Shown one piece after another: positions 1-9,100 of a DNA stretch of 36,357 nucleotides. This DNA is from Chromobacterium vaccinii (lineage in GTDB: Bacteria; Pseudomonadota; Gammaproteobacteria; Burkholderiales; Chromobacteriaceae). The stretch lies in assembly GCF_000971335.1 (NCBI RefSeq), contig NZ_JZJL01000047.1:1-36357 (forward strand), in the 5' to 3' direction. Within the stretch, counting starts at the first letter, position 1. Each line of letters opens with the position of its first letter. The notes beneath the pieces were generated by a model, which saw only the letters and a program-made list of their open reading frames with translations, did not search any database and was not told the DNA's origin. The position numbers and the translations under genes are program-made.

Positions 1-321
1 AGCCGCAGCCGCCCGCCGGCGCTGGCGGAACGCGTCGCCGCCCGGCTGGGCGCCGAGCTGGCGCCGATGGGCTCGGCCGGCGCCAAGGCGATGGCGGTGC
101 TGCGCGGCGAGGCCCACGCCTATCTGCACGCCGGAGGCATGAACGAATGGGACACCTGCGCGCCGGTAGGCGTGGCGCTGGCCGCCGGCCTGCACGCGTC
201 GCGGATAGACGGCTCGCCCTGCGCGTTCAACCAGGCGGACGTGAAAATGCCAGACCTGCTGATCTGCCGGCCGGAGCTGGCGGAGACGCTGCTGGCGGCG
301 ATCGCCGCGGAAGCCGGCTGA
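1..321 (+). CDS. cysQ: 3'(2'),5'-bisphosphate nucleotidase, CysQ-like (C-terminal part)
   Basis: The window opens inside this gene: frame 1 is open from base 1 to the TGA at 319-321, giving the last 106 residues. It belongs to the inositol monophosphatase superfamily, Mg-dependent phosphatases; CysQ hydrolyses 3'-phosphoadenosine 5'-phosphate released by sulfate assimilation. Visible signs are an SRSRP segment at the start, then GSAGAKAMAVLRGEAHAYLH, and the signature EWDTCAP encoded at 145-165, in which the Asp is a metal ligand, followed by GVALAAGLHASRIDG. The C-terminal region is normal for the family, so the stop looks authentic. Assignment to the superfamily is firm; CysQ rather than another member is inferred from the SRSRP and EWDTCAP pattern, since the N-terminal metal-binding motifs lie outside the window. 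Confidence 0.8.
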   Translation, partial: SRSRPPALAERVAARLGAELAPMGSAGAKAMAVLRGEAHAYLHAGGMNEWDTCAPVGVALAAGLHASRIDGSPCAFNQADVKMPDLLICRPELAETLLAAIAAEAG

Positions 322-411
322 ATCGCCGCCACTGAACCGCGCCATCTGAACCCAAACGCGCGCGGCCGCGATAATGGCGCCGGATAAACACGCCAGAAGA
401 AAGGCCGCGCC

Positions 412-806
412 ATGTCCGAAGCCACCATCGACGTCAGCGGCGACGCCGGCATCAACCGCCCCCTTCCCAGAGCACTCCGGCCAACGACACGCTGCCGGCC
501 GCGCCGGCCCAAACCGCGCCGGGCAACGCGCCGGTCGCCTACGACGACAAGCGCAACCGCCTGTCGATCTGGGCTGGCGGCAAGTGGAACCGCTCCGAGC
601 CGCTTGCTGCCGCCACGGTTATCGATTTCGGCGCGGTAGGCGACGACGCGACCGCGCGAAACAACCAGTGGGACGGTTTTCACGCGGAAGCGCTGTCCGT
701 CATCCACGTTCCGAATCCACAAACATCCGGCGACAAGGCGCAGCCGAGCTTTGTGATGGAAAGCGCCCTGCTGAAATTCTCGAAAACCGATAATCTGAAA
801 AACTGA
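412..806 (+). pseudogene. Small hypothetical protein, apparent 1-base frameshift
   Basis: An ATG at 412 preceded by a purine-rich ribosome site (AGAAGAAAGG, about 394-403) opens a frame reading MSEATIDVSGDAGINRP. Around the C5 run at 459-463 the coding signal moves to another frame, which continues as PSQSTPANDTLPAAPAQ and runs to the TGA at 804-806. That second frame has a protein-like make-up (AYDDKRNRLSIWAGGKWNR, then VIDFGAVGDD, ending LLKFSKTDNLKN) but has no ATG, GTG or TTG start of its own. Restoring one base would give about 131 residues. A good terminator follows at 841-872, as expected for a real transcription unit. No family recognised; the N-terminal part is Pro/Ala-rich and there is no signal peptide. 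It could be a disabled gene, a sequencing error in the C run, or a -1 recoding site. Confidence 0.5.
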
Positions 807-840
807 GGAATCGCCGCGCCTTCGCGCGCAGCGCAAGCCA

Positions 841-872
841 ACACGGATCGCAAGCTCGCGGTCCGTGTTTTT
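841..872 (+). terminator. Rho-independent terminator after the small broken gene
   Basis: An 11-bp stem, ACACGGATCGC paired with GCGGTCCGTGT (one T-G pair), with a 6-base loop, is followed directly by TTTTT (868-872). The U-run is on the plus strand, so it ends transcription of the gene at 412-806. It also separates that unit from the convergent cobQ gene, whose stop codon is at 883-885. Confidence 0.8.
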
Positions 873-882
873 CATTTCCGGC

Positions 883-2355
883 TCACGAATCGGCGAACAG
901 ACAGTGGCGGATAGGCTCCAGGTTCAGATGCTTCTCCAGCATGTCCGCCAGTTTGTCGATATTGGCCTCGCGCAGCGCCGGGTAGTCCAGCGCCTCCGGC
1001 TCCGCCAGCCCCGCCCAGCGCAGGATGGCCTGGCAGGCGGCCGGCTCGTCGAACACGCCGTGCAGATAGGTAGCGAAGATCTGGTCGTCTTCCGAACGAG
1101 CGCCGTCGGCCGAGCCGTCGTCAAAGCGCATGGCGGGCCTGGCCAAGGCCGGCCCTTGGCTCACGCCCATATGGATTTCGTAGCCGGCGGCTTCGGCATC
1201 CTCCAGCGATAAACGACCGCGCATCCGCGTCAGCCGCTTCTCCGGCGCCAGGGTGGTTTCCATGTCCAGCCAGCCCAGGCCGTCGCCGCTGCCCGGCTCG
1301 CCCTCCAATCCATCCGGATCATGCAGCTTTCTGCCCAGCATCTGCAGGCCGCCGCAAATGCCCAGCACCTTGCCGCCGTAGCGCAGGTGGCGGCGCAGCG
1401 CCGCCTCCCAGCCTTGGGCGCGCAGCCAGGCCAGGTCCGCCAGCACGTTCTTGCTGCCCGGCAGGACGATCAGGTCGGCCGGCGGAATGGTTTCGCCGGC
1501 GCGCACCAGCGTGAACTCCACCTGCGGATGCAGGCGCAACGGATCGAAATCGGTGTGGTTGCTGACGCGCGGCGCGGCCGGCGCGACCACGCGCAGCTTG
1601 TCGCCGCCGCCCGATGCGCCGCCGGGCTTGTCCAGGCCCATGCTGTCCTCGGCCTCCAGATGCAGGTCGTACAGATAGGGCAGCACGCCCAGCACCGGCT
1701 TGCCGGTGTGGCTCTCCAGCCAGTCGACGCCGGTCTGGAGCAGGGACGGGTCGCCGCGGAAGCGGTTGATCACCAGGCCGACGACGCGCGCGCGCTCGGA
1801 TTCGGACAATAACGCCAGCGTGCCGGCCAGGTGGGCGAACACGCCGCCGCGCTCGATGTCGGCCACCAGAATCACCGGGCAGTCCACCGCCTCGGCAAAG
1901 CCCATATTGGCGATGTCGCCGTCGCGCAGATTGATCTCTGCCGGGCTGCCGGCGCCCTCGGCGACGATGCATTGATACTGTTCCGCCAACCTGGCGTGCG
2001 ACTCCAGCACCGCCTTCATCGCGACCGGCTTGTAGCCGTGATAGCCGCGCGCCTCCATATTGCCGATGGCGCGGCCCTGGATGATCACCTGCGAGCCGGT
2101 ATGACTATTGGGCTTGAGCAGCACTGGGTTCATGTCGGTGTGCGGCTCCACGCGGCAGGCCAGCGCCTGCACCGCCTGCGAGCGGCCGATCTCGCCGCCG
2201 TCCGCCGTCACCGCGCTGTTCAGCGCCATGTTCTGCGGCTTGAACGGCGCCACCCGCACGCCGCGCCGGACCAGCAGCCGACACAGGCCGGTGGCCAGCG
2301 CGCTCTTGCCGGCGTCGGACGTGGCGCCCTGGATCATGATGGTTTTGGCGGTCAT
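883..2355 (-). CDS. cobQ: Cobyric acid synthase (CobQ/CbiP)
   Basis: Glutamine- and ATP-dependent amidation of four carboxylates (b, d, e, g) of adenosylcobyrinate a,c-diamide to give cobyric acid, in the cytoplasm. The 490-residue product has the family's usual length. The N-terminal ATP-binding domain starts with [18 protein letters not shown] (about residues 7-24). The C-terminal class I glutamine amidotransferase domain has [11 protein letters not shown] with nucleophile Cys334 and a YLHGVFD segment near the end. The start was set at 2355 because AGGGAG lies just upstream of this ATG (about 2360-2365) and the family begins here; the open frame runs further upstream to 2595 but that part resembles no known protein. 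It is divergent from cbiB and lies outside the riboswitch-headed operon. Confidence 0.95.
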   Translation of the reverse strand: MTAKTIMIQGATSDAGKSALATGLCRLLVRRGVRVAPFKPQNMALNSAVTADGGEIGRSQAVQALACRVEPHTDMNPVLLKPNSHTGSQVIIQGRAIGNMEARGYHGYKPVAMKAVLESHARLAEQYQCIVAEGAGSPAEINLRDGDIANMGFAEAVDCPVILVADIERGGVFAHLAGTLALLSESERARVVGLVINRFRGDPSLLQTGVDWLESHTGKPVLGVLPYLYDLHLEAEDSMGLDKPGGASGGGDKLRVVAPAAPRVSNHTDFDPLRLHPQVEFTLVRAGETIPPADLIVLPGSKNVLADLAWLRAQGWEAALRRHLRYGGKVLGICGGLQMLGRKLHDPDGLEGEPGSGDGLGWLDMETTLAPEKRLTRMRGRLSLEDAEAAGYEIHMGVSQGPALARPAMRFDDGSADGARSEDDQIFATYLHGVFDEPAACQAILRWAGLAEPEALDYPALREANIDKLADMLEKHLNLEPIRHCLFADS

Positions 2356-2485
2356 GGCGATCTCCCTGCGCATGGATGGCTGACAACGCTTAGAATGGCG
2401 GCTTGATTCATTCCGGCCGCCCAAAGCGCGACAGACTTGCGCATTGGATAATACCGAGCGGCGGCCGGCCATTATATAGGGCCGC
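2356..2485. promoter_or_regulatory. Divergent control region between cobQ and cbiB
   Basis: This 130-base gap must hold promoters for both directions. A TATAAT-type -10 is present on the minus strand (plus bases 2471-2476), and a GATAAT on the plus strand (2447-2452), but neither has a convincing -35 at the right distance. No B12 box or other part of a cobalamin riboswitch is present, so cobQ, cbiB and cobD appear not to share the riboswitch control seen at 4488. Promoter placement is uncertain. Confidence 0.35.
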
Positions 2486-3427
2486 TTGTTGAATTCCGCA
2501 TTGTTTCTGCCGATCGCGCTGCTGCTGGACCGCTTGCTGGGCGAACCGCCGCGCTGGCATCCGCTGGTCGGCTTCGGCCGGCTGGTCAAGGCCATGGAGC
2601 GGCTGGCCTACCCGGCCGCGCCGGAAGCTGAGCCGGTCTGGCGCATGCGGCTGCGCGGCGCGGCCGCCATCTCGCTGCTATTGGCGCCCTTCACGCTGAC
2701 CGCCTGGGCGCTGGCGAAGCTGCCGCTGCTGGAGATTATCGTTCCGGTTGCCCTGCTCTATCTGGCAGTCGGCGCTCGCAGCCTGGCCCAGCACGCCGAG
2801 GTGGTGCGCAAGGCATTGGCCGAAGGCGATCTTCAACTTGCCCGCGAGCGGGTGGGCTGGATCGTCAGCCGCGACACCAGCGAACTGGACGAAGCCGGCG
2901 TCGCCCGCGCGACGATCGAGTCGGTGCTGGAAAACGGCAGCGACGCCGTCTTCGCCGCGCTGTTCTGGTTTCTGGTTCTGGGCGCGCCCGGCGCGGTGCT
3001 GTACCGGCTGGCCAACACGCTGGACGCGATGTGGGGCTACAAGAACGATCGCTACCTGCACTTCGGCTGGGCCGCCGCCCGCTTCGACGACGCGCTGAAC
3101 TATCTCCCGGCGCGGCTGGCCGCCCTCACCTATCTGCTGCTGGGCCATGCCGCCAAGGGCTGGCGCTGCTGGCGCACCCAGGCGCCGACCTGGTACAGCC
3201 CCAACGCCGGCCCGGTGATGGCGGCCGGCGCCGGCGCGCTGGGCGTCAGCCTGGGCGGCGGCGCGCGCTATCACGGCCAATGGAAGGAACGTCCGCCGCT
3301 CGGTTGCGGTCCCACTCCCACGCATGAAGACATCGGCCGCGCGGTGCGGCTGGTCAACCGGGGCATGTGGCTATGGGCGGCGTTGTCGCTGGCGGCCGCC
3401 ATCTTGATCGGAGCGATCCATGCTTGA
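2486..3427 (+). CDS. cbiB: Adenosylcobinamide-phosphate synthase CbiB (membrane protein)
   Basis: Joins cobyric acid to (R)-1-amino-2-propanol phosphate to form adenosylcobinamide phosphate at the cytoplasmic membrane. 313 residues, the usual length. Seen features: [13 protein letters not shown] near the N-terminus, several hydrophobic segments, the conserved [19 protein letters not shown] and the following [13 protein letters not shown], and a final hydrophobic helix. The frame opens with two TTG codons, 2486 and 2489; AGGG at 2478-2481 sits 4 and 7 bases ahead of them, so 2489 is equally likely. No ATG start fits. The stop overlaps the next gene by 8 bases, pointing to translational coupling with cobD, which supplies its aminopropanol phosphate substrate. 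Confidence 0.92.
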   Translation: MLNSALFLPIALLLDRLLGEPPRWHPLVGFGRLVKAMERLAYPAAPEAEPVWRMRLRGAAAISLLLAPFTLTAWALAKLPLLEIIVPVALLYLAVGARSLAQHAEVVRKALAEGDLQLARERVGWIVSRDTSELDEAGVARATIESVLENGSDAVFAALFWFLVLGAPGAVLYRLANTLDAMWGYKNDRYLHFGWAAARFDDALNYLPARLAALTYLLLGHAAKGWRCWRTQAPTWYSPNAGPVMAAGAGALGVSLGGGARYHGQWKERPPLGCGPTPTHEDIGRAVRLVNRGMWLWAALSLAAAILIGAIHA

Positions 3428-4418
3428 ACACGGGGGCGGCCTGCTGCGCGCCGCGGCCGAATACGGCATTCCGGCCGGAGACTGGCTGGACCTGTCCACC
3501 GGCGTCAATCCCAATGGCTGGCCGGTGCCCACTTTATCCGCTGACAGCTGGCTGCGGCTGCCGCAAAACCATGACGGGCTGGAGGCGGCGGCGGCGGAAT
3601 ATTACGGCAGCGACAAGCTGCTGGCCGTGGCCGGCTCTCAGCCGGCGATCCAGCTGCTGCCGCGGCTGCGCGCGCCCTGCCGCGTCGGCATGCTGGCGCT
3701 GTGCTACGCCGAGCATCCCCACCACTGGCAGAAACGCGGACACCAGCTGTTCCGGCTGTCTCCGGACGAGCTGGCAGCCGGCATCGACCAGTTGGACGTG
3801 GTGTTGCTGTGCAATCCCAACAACCCCACCGGCGACCGCTTCAGCCCGGCGCTGCTGGAAAGCTGGCGGCAGCGGCTGGCCGCGCGCGGCGGCTGGCTGG
3901 TGGTGGACGAGGCGTTTCTGGATGCGGCGCCGGAGGACAGCATGCTGCCGCGCATCGGCAAGCCGGGACTGATCGTGCTGCGCTCGATCGGCAAGTTCTT
4001 CGGCCTGGCCGGCGCGCGCGCCGGATTCGTGTTCGGCTGGCCGGAACTGCTGCAGGCGCTGGCCGAGGAGCTGGGGCCATGGACGGTGGCTGGCCCGGCG
4101 CGCGAGGCGGTAAAGCTGGCGCTGCGCGACATCGCCTGGCAACAGACGATGAAAACCAAGCTGCAGCGCGACAGCTCCAGGCTGCAACGCTGCCTGGAGC
4201 GGCACGGCCTGCCGCCCGCCGGCGGCTGCGAATTGTTCCAGTGGGCACCTGGCGCGCGCAGCCTTTCAACGCACCGCTACCTGGCCGGCCGCGGCATCCT
4301 GACCCGCTACTTCGAATCCATCCCCAGCCTGCGCTTCGGCCTGCCCAAGACCGACGCCGACTGGGTTCGGCTGGAGCAGGCGCTCACCGACTGGCGGCGG
4401 CACGACATCCGCGATTGA
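3420..4418 (+). CDS. cobD: L-threonine-O-3-phosphate decarboxylase (CobD; CobC in the aerobic naming)
   Basis: A pyridoxal-phosphate enzyme of the class I/II aminotransferase fold that decarboxylates L-threonine phosphate to (R)-1-amino-2-propanol phosphate for the corrin side chain. 332 residues, slightly short but complete. Visible signature: [13 protein letters not shown] near residues 23-35, CNPNNPTG at 131-138, VVDEAF with cofactor-binding Asp163, and [14 protein letters not shown] with the expected Schiff-base Lys192 and phosphate-contacting Arg200. The start overlaps the end of cbiB, whose substrate it makes. The name is ambiguous in the literature: this is Salmonella CobD and the equivalent of Pseudomonas CobC, not the alpha-ribazole phosphatase. 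Confidence 0.92.
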   Translation: MLEHGGGLLRAAAEYGIPAGDWLDLSTGVNPNGWPVPTLSADSWLRLPQNHDGLEAAAAEYYGSDKLLAVAGSQPAIQLLPRLRAPCRVGMLALCYAEHPHHWQKRGHQLFRLSPDELAAGIDQLDVVLLCNPNNPTGDRFSPALLESWRQRLAARGGWLVVDEAFLDAAPEDSMLPRIGKPGLIVLRSIGKFFGLAGARAGFVFGWPELLQALAEELGPWTVAGPAREAVKLALRDIAWQQTMKTKLQRDSSRLQRCLERHGLPPAGGCELFQWAPGARSLSTHRYLAGRGILTRYFESIPSLRFGLPKTDADWVRLEQALTDWRRHDIRD

Positions 4419-4446
4419 GCGAACGCGACGGAGCCCGGCGCGGCGG

Positions 4447-4475
4447 TTCACAGCATCGGCGTTGTCACGTATGAT
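4447..4475 (+). promoter_or_regulatory. Probable sigma-70 promoter of the riboswitch-headed cob operon
   Basis: TTCACA (4447-4452) and TATGAT (4470-4475) are separated by exactly 17 bases. Transcription would begin near 4482, a few bases before the first stem of the riboswitch at 4488. Each hexamer differs from consensus by one or two bases. The match was read by eye; the fit of spacing and position is the main support. Confidence 0.55.
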
Positions 4476-4487
4476 CCAGTCCAATCA

Positions 4488-4646
4488 ATGACGGTGCCCC
4501 TAGAGGGTGAAACGGGAACGCGGTGCGAAACCGCGGCTGCCCCCGCAACTGTAAGCGCAGAGTCCACGCCTGACGCCACTGGCCCCTAGCAAGGTCGGGA
4601 AGGCGGCGCCGGACGACGACGCGCGAGCCAGGAGACCGGCCGTCAT
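4488..4646 (+). promoter_or_regulatory. Cobalamin (AdoCbl-type) riboswitch aptamer
   Basis: All core elements are present in order. A closing stem P1 pairs ATGACGG (4488-4494) with CCGTCAT (4640-4646). The GGGAACGCGGTGCGAAACCGC segment region is followed by GCTGCCCCCGCAACTGTAAGC and, near the 3' side, by the B12 box AGCCAGGAGACC (4626-4637). This aptamer binds adenosylcobalamin in known members of the family and lowers expression of downstream genes. It precedes a Ni/Co permease and the large cob operon, so it should shut both cobalt uptake and corrin synthesis when cofactor is plentiful. Confidence 0.95.
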
Positions 4647-4725
4647 ACGTGTCGACGCAAGCAGAAACCGGGCGGGGTGTACCGGGGGATATGCACATGC
4701 GCCGCCCATGAAAAACCAGCGGACT

Positions 4726-4765
4726 GTGCCCTCGCTTGCGCGACGTGAATCGTCTCCGAGGGCAC
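4726..4765 (+). promoter_or_regulatory. Riboswitch expression platform: hairpin that hides the ribosome binding site
   Basis: GTGCCCTCG (4726-4734) is the exact complement of CGAGGGCAC (4757-4765). A shorter inner stem pairs GACG (4742-4745) with CGTC (4751-4754). The right arm contains GAGGG (4758-4762), the only Shine-Dalgarno-like sequence for the ATG at 4767, so the folded hairpin would block translation initiation. There is no U-run, which argues for translational rather than termination control. The link to ligand binding upstream is inferred. Confidence 0.65.
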
Positions 4766-4766
4766 C

Positions 4767-5813
4767 ATGCATCCATCCACCGCGCCGACCGCCGGCCGTC
4801 GCCTGGCGCGCCACGCGCCCATTCTCGCCGGTCTGATCCTGGCCAACCTCCTGGCCTGGGCCTGGGCGTTCGCCGCCTTCGCCGATCACCCGGCCCAGCT
4901 CGCCACCGCGCTGCTGGCCTACCTGTTCGGCCTGCGCCACGCGGTGGACGCAGACCACATCGCCGCCATCGACAACACCGTGCGCAAGCTGATGCAGGAA
5001 AAACGCCGGCCGTCGACGGTGGGCCTGTTCTTTTCCTTGGGCCACTCGGCGGTGGTCGTCATCGCCGTGGCGCTGATCGTGTTCGCCGCCAGCGCGCTGC
5101 AAAGCCGCGTGACTGGCTTCAAGGAAATAGGCGGCGTCATCGGCACCAGCGTGTCGGCCTTCTTCCTGCTGACGCTGGCGCTGATCAACCTGTCGTCCTT
5201 GCGCGCGGTGTGGGGCGCCTTCCGCCGCGCCCGCGCCGGAGAAGCCATCTGCGACGAGCAGCTGGACCTGCTGTTGAACAACCGCGGCCTGATCGCGCGC
5301 ATGCTCAAACCCCTGTTCAAGATGGTGACCAAGAGCTGGCACATGCTGCCCATCGGCTTTTTGTTCGGCCTTGGCTTCGACACCGCCACCGAGATCGGCC
5401 TGTTCGCCATCGCCACCTCGCAAAGCGCCCACGGCGTGGCGCTGTGGCACATCATGGTATTCCCGGTGCTATTCGCCGCCGGCATGGCGCTAGTGGACAC
5501 GCTGGACAGCATGATGATGGTGGAAGTCTATGGCTGGGCCTTCGTCAAGCCGGTGCGCAAGCTGTGGTACAACCTGACCATCACCTTCGTCTCCGTCATC
5601 GTCGCCGTCGGCATCGGCGGGCTGGAAGGCCTGGGCCTGCTGGCCGACAAGCTGCAGCTCACCGGCGCTTTCTGGGACTGGATCGCCGCGCTCAACGACG
5701 ACCTGGCCCACTTCGGCTACTTCGTCGTCGCCGTCTTCCTGTTCACCTGGCTCGCCTCCGCCGGCATCTACAAATGGAAGCGCTTCGACCAACTGACGCC
5801 GGAGGCGCGATGA
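4767..5813 (+). CDS. Nickel/cobalt permease of the NiCoT (HoxN/NixA) family
   Basis: High-affinity secondary transporter bringing Co2+ or Ni2+ across the cytoplasmic membrane. 348 residues with about eight hydrophobic segments. All family signatures are seen: RHAVDADHIAAIDN (the HX4DH metal motif, near residues 56-69), FFSLGHSAVVV, LGFDTATEIGLFA and GMALVDTLDSMMM. Position right after the cobalamin riboswitch and ahead of cobalt chelatase genes points to cobalt as the physiological substrate; the family includes Ni, Co and dual-specific members and sequence alone does not settle this. The ATG at 4767 lies 4 bases after GAGGG, inside a hairpin. The stop overlaps the ferredoxin start (ATGA). 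Confidence 0.92.
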   Translation: MHPSTAPTAGRRLARHAPILAGLILANLLAWAWAFAAFADHPAQLATALLAYLFGLRHAVDADHIAAIDNTVRKLMQEKRRPSTVGLFFSLGHSAVVVIAVALIVFAASALQSRVTGFKEIGGVIGTSVSAFFLLTLALINLSSLRAVWGAFRRARAGEAICDEQLDLLLNNRGLIARMLKPLFKMVTKSWHMLPIGFLFGLGFDTATEIGLFAIATSQSAHGVALWHIMVFPVLFAAGMALVDTLDSMMMVEVYGWAFVKPVRKLWYNLTITFVSVIVAVGIGGLEGLGLLADKLQLTGAFWDWIAALNDDLAHFGYFVVAVFLFTWLASAGIYKWKRFDQLTPEAR

Positions 5814-6139
5814 GAACCCACGACAAACACGTGCTGATGTGCACCGGCCCGCGCTGCACCCCTGACGGCCAGGGCTCGGAAGCGATGTTCCTGCACCTGG
5901 GCCGCACCATAGACGCCTGCGAAGGCCTGCGCGCCAAGCGCACCCGCAGCCACTGCTTCGCCGTGTGCAAGGAAGGCCCGGTGATGGTGGTGTACCCGGA
6001 CGGCGTCTGGTACCGCAAGGTCAGCGAAGCCGACGTCGAGCGCATCGTCTGCCAGCATCTGAAGGACGGCTCGCCCGTCGAAGAATTGATCTTCCATAAA
6101 ACCGGCATCGGCGACATCGCCCCGGAGACCCAGGCATGA
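5810..6139 (+). CDS. Thioredoxin-fold (2Fe-2S) ferredoxin
   Basis: A 109-residue protein with the cysteine spacing of thioredoxin-like 2Fe-2S ferredoxins: Cys11 and Cys16 near the N-terminus (LMCTGPRCTPDG), Cys49 and Cys53 (SHCFAVCKEGP), then the typical VMVVYPDGVWYRKVSEADVERIV. Cys37 and Cys81 are additional. Such proteins carry one cluster and donate electrons. Being locked between the cobalt permease and cobN by ATGA overlaps on both sides, it probably serves corrin synthesis, for example reduction of Co(II) before adenosylation, or reduction steps in ring contraction. The start at 5810 is chosen because of the overlap with the permease stop; the frame is open further upstream but only as a shadow of the permease gene. 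Confidence 0.88.
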   Translation: MRTHDKHVLMCTGPRCTPDGQGSEAMFLHLGRTIDACEGLRAKRTRSHCFAVCKEGPVMVVYPDGVWYRKVSEADVERIVCQHLKDGSPVEELIFHKTGIGDIAPETQA

Positions 6140-9100
6140 GCGCCGAAATCGCATTGCTGAGCCACGCCGGCACCGACCTCGCCGCGCTGTCGCGCGCGCG
6201 CTGGCCTGAGGATTTCCCCGCGGTCGCCGGCATCGCGCTGCAAGGCATAGCCGACGAAGCCGCGATGCAGACACTGCTGGACGGCCAGCTTGCCAACGCC
6301 CGCGCCATCGTGCTGCGCGTGCTGGGCCGCGCCGACGCGATACCCGGCCTGGAGCGGCTCCTGGCCCACGCCCGCCGCGTGCAATGCGCCGTCATCGTGG
6401 TCAGCGGCACAGGCGAGCCGGATCCGGAACTGCAAGCGCTATGCAGCGCGCCGGTATCGCTGCAGCAGGATGTCCATGCTTATCTGCAGGCCGGCGGCAG
6501 CGCCAACCTGGGCGAGATGATGCGCTGCCTGGCGGATAGACTGCTGCTGACCGGCTTCGGCTACCAGAGCCCGCTGCCGCTGCCGGAGCACGGCGTCTAC
6601 CACCCGGAGCTGGCCGCGCCCTGCTCGCTGGAAGATTGGCTCGAAATCCGCCATCCGGACTGGCCGACCGTCGGACTGTGCTTCTACCGCGCCCACTGGC
6701 TGTCCGGCAACACCCGCTTCATCGATCTGCTGGTGGACTGCCTGGCCGAGCGCGGCGTCAACGCGCTGCCGGTGTTCACCTCGTCCTTGCGAACGATACA
6801 GGAAGGCGGCCTGCCGGCGGCATTGGCGCTGCTGGCCGATCCGCGCGCCAAGGTGTCCTTGCTGATCAACACCACCTCGTTCGCGATGGGCGACATCAAC
6901 AACGACGGCCCCACCCAGCCCGGCTGGGCGGTGGAGGCGTCGGACCGGCTGGATCTGCCAGTGCTGCAGGCCATCACCAGCACCATGACCCGCGAGCAGT
7001 GGGAAGCGTCCGACCGCGGCTTCAACCCGCTGGACACCGCGATGAACGTGGCGCTGCCGGAGTTCGACGGCCGCATCATCGGCGTGCCGCTGAGCTTCAA
7101 GCAGCCGGCCGAGGCCGGCCAGGCCGAGCAATACGCGCCGCTGCCGGACCGCGCCCGCCGCCTGGCCGGCATCGCCGCCCGGCTGGCCCGGCTGCGCCAT
7201 GTGGAAAACGCCGGCAAGCGCATCGCCTTCATCTTCACCAACTCCAACAGCAAGGCCTCGCAGATCGGCAATGCGGTGGGGCTGGACTCCCCCGCGTCTC
7301 TATACGCGATGCTGCGCGGCATGCAAGGCCGCGGCTACCGGATGGACGAGCTGCCGCCGGACAGCGACGCGCTGATGCACGAGCTGATAGACCGTGGCGC
7401 TTACGACCAGGACTATCTGAGCGCCGAGCAGATGCGGAACGCCGCCGCCCGCGTGCCGGCCAAGCGCTACCAGGCCTGGTTCGACGAGCTGCCCGACGCG
7501 CTGCGCGACAAGATGCTGCAACGCTGGGGCCAGCCGCCGGGCGCCGCCTACGTCGACGGCGACGAACTGGTGTTTTCCGGCCTGGATTACGGCAATGTCT
7601 TCGTCGCGCTGCAGCCGCCGCGCGGCTACGGCATGGACCCGGACGCCATCTACCACACCCCGGACCTGCCGCCCACCCACCACTACTACGCGCTGTACCG
7701 CTGGCTGCGCGACGACTGGCGGGCCGACGCCATCGTCCACGTCGGCAAGCACGGCACGCTGGAATGGCTGCCGGGCAAGGGCGTGGGCCTGTCGCAGAAC
7801 TGCTTCCCGGACGCGCTGTTGGGCGACATGCCGCTGTTCTACCCCTTCATCGTCAACGATCCGGGCGAAGGCTCGCAGGCCAAGCGCCGCGGCCACGCGG
7901 TGATCATCGACCACCTGACCCCGACGATGACCACCGCCGACAGCTACGGCCCGCTGGCGCAGCTGACCCAACTGGTGGACGAGTACTACCAAGTGGAGCT
8001 GCTGGACCCGAACAAACTGCCGCTGCTGCAGCAGCAGATCTGGGACCTGATCAAGGAAGCCAAGCTCGACACCGACCTGGCGGCGATGCTGAAGCACGAC
8101 CATGACCACGGTCATGAACACGATCACGACCATGGCCATCACCATGGCCACGACCATCACCCGCATGGCGGACACCCGCATGCGCCCGCCGCCGTCCACG
8201 GCAAATACCGGCCGCAAGCGGCCAAGCCGACGGCCGCGATGAAACCGGCGACGGCCGCGGCGGCGAAATACCGCCCGGCCAAGGCCGAGCACGGCCATGG
8301 GCACCATCACCACCACGATCATGGCGACCATGGCCATCACCACGACCACCATCATCATGATCATCACGGCCACGACCACCACGACCATGACCACGACTGG
8401 GACGACACGCTGAACGAAGACGGCGTGCCGCTGAGCCTGGCCAAGATGGACGGCGTGGACGTCGCCCACCTGATCGAGGACATAGACGGCTATCTGTGCG
8501 AGCTGGGCGCGGCGCAGATCCGCGACGGCCTGCACGTGCTCGGCAACGCCCCGCGGGGCGAGGCGCTGATCGACATGCTGCTGGCGCTGACCCGCTTGCC
8601 CAACCTCGGCATCCCCGGCCTGCCCGCCAGCGTGGCGGCGGCCTGCGGCGGCGACTGGCCGCTGTGGCAGCAAGACCAGGGCAAGCGCCTGGCCGAAACG
8701 CCCACTGCCTTGCAGACCTTGGCCAGCCAAGCCCTGGTCACCCGCGCCGACGCGCACGACGCGGTGCTGAAGCTGGCGCGCGCGCTGATCGCCGAGCTGG
8801 CCGCGCGCGGCTACGACGCCGCCGCCATCCCGGCCGCCGTCGAAAGCGTCCTGCCCGGCATAGCGCCGAACGCCGATCTGGAACGGGTGCTGAACTTCGT
8901 CTGCGCCGAGCTGTGTCTCAAGCTCGCCCGCACCGCCGAAGAGATAGACAATCTGCTGCGCGGCCTGGAGGGCGGCTACGTGCCGGCCGGCCCCAGCGGC
9001 GCGCCGACGCGCGGCATGGCCCACATCCTGCCCACCGGCCGCAATTTCTATTCGGTGGACCCGCGCAGCCTGCCCTCGCAAGCCGCCTGGCGCATCGGCG

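Noticed and set aside
2356-2595. N-terminal extension of cobQ
   Set aside because: Open in frame, but the family start and a good ribosome site are at 2355, and the extension would overlap the start of cbiB.
4708-4766. Possible leader peptide starting MKNQRTV before the cobalt permease
   Set aside because: No ribosome site, no stop before the permease start, and the bases are better explained as the riboswitch hairpin.
4736-5809. Long N-terminal extension of the ferredoxin
   Set aside because: This part is the permease gene read in another frame, Arg/Pro/His-rich; the ATGA overlap at 5810 gives the normal ferredoxin length.
8095-8400. Repetitive CAC/CAT/GAC DNA considered as a tandem repeat or CRISPR array
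   Set aside because: It is low-complexity His/Asp coding sequence in the cobN frame without regular repeat and spacer lengths.
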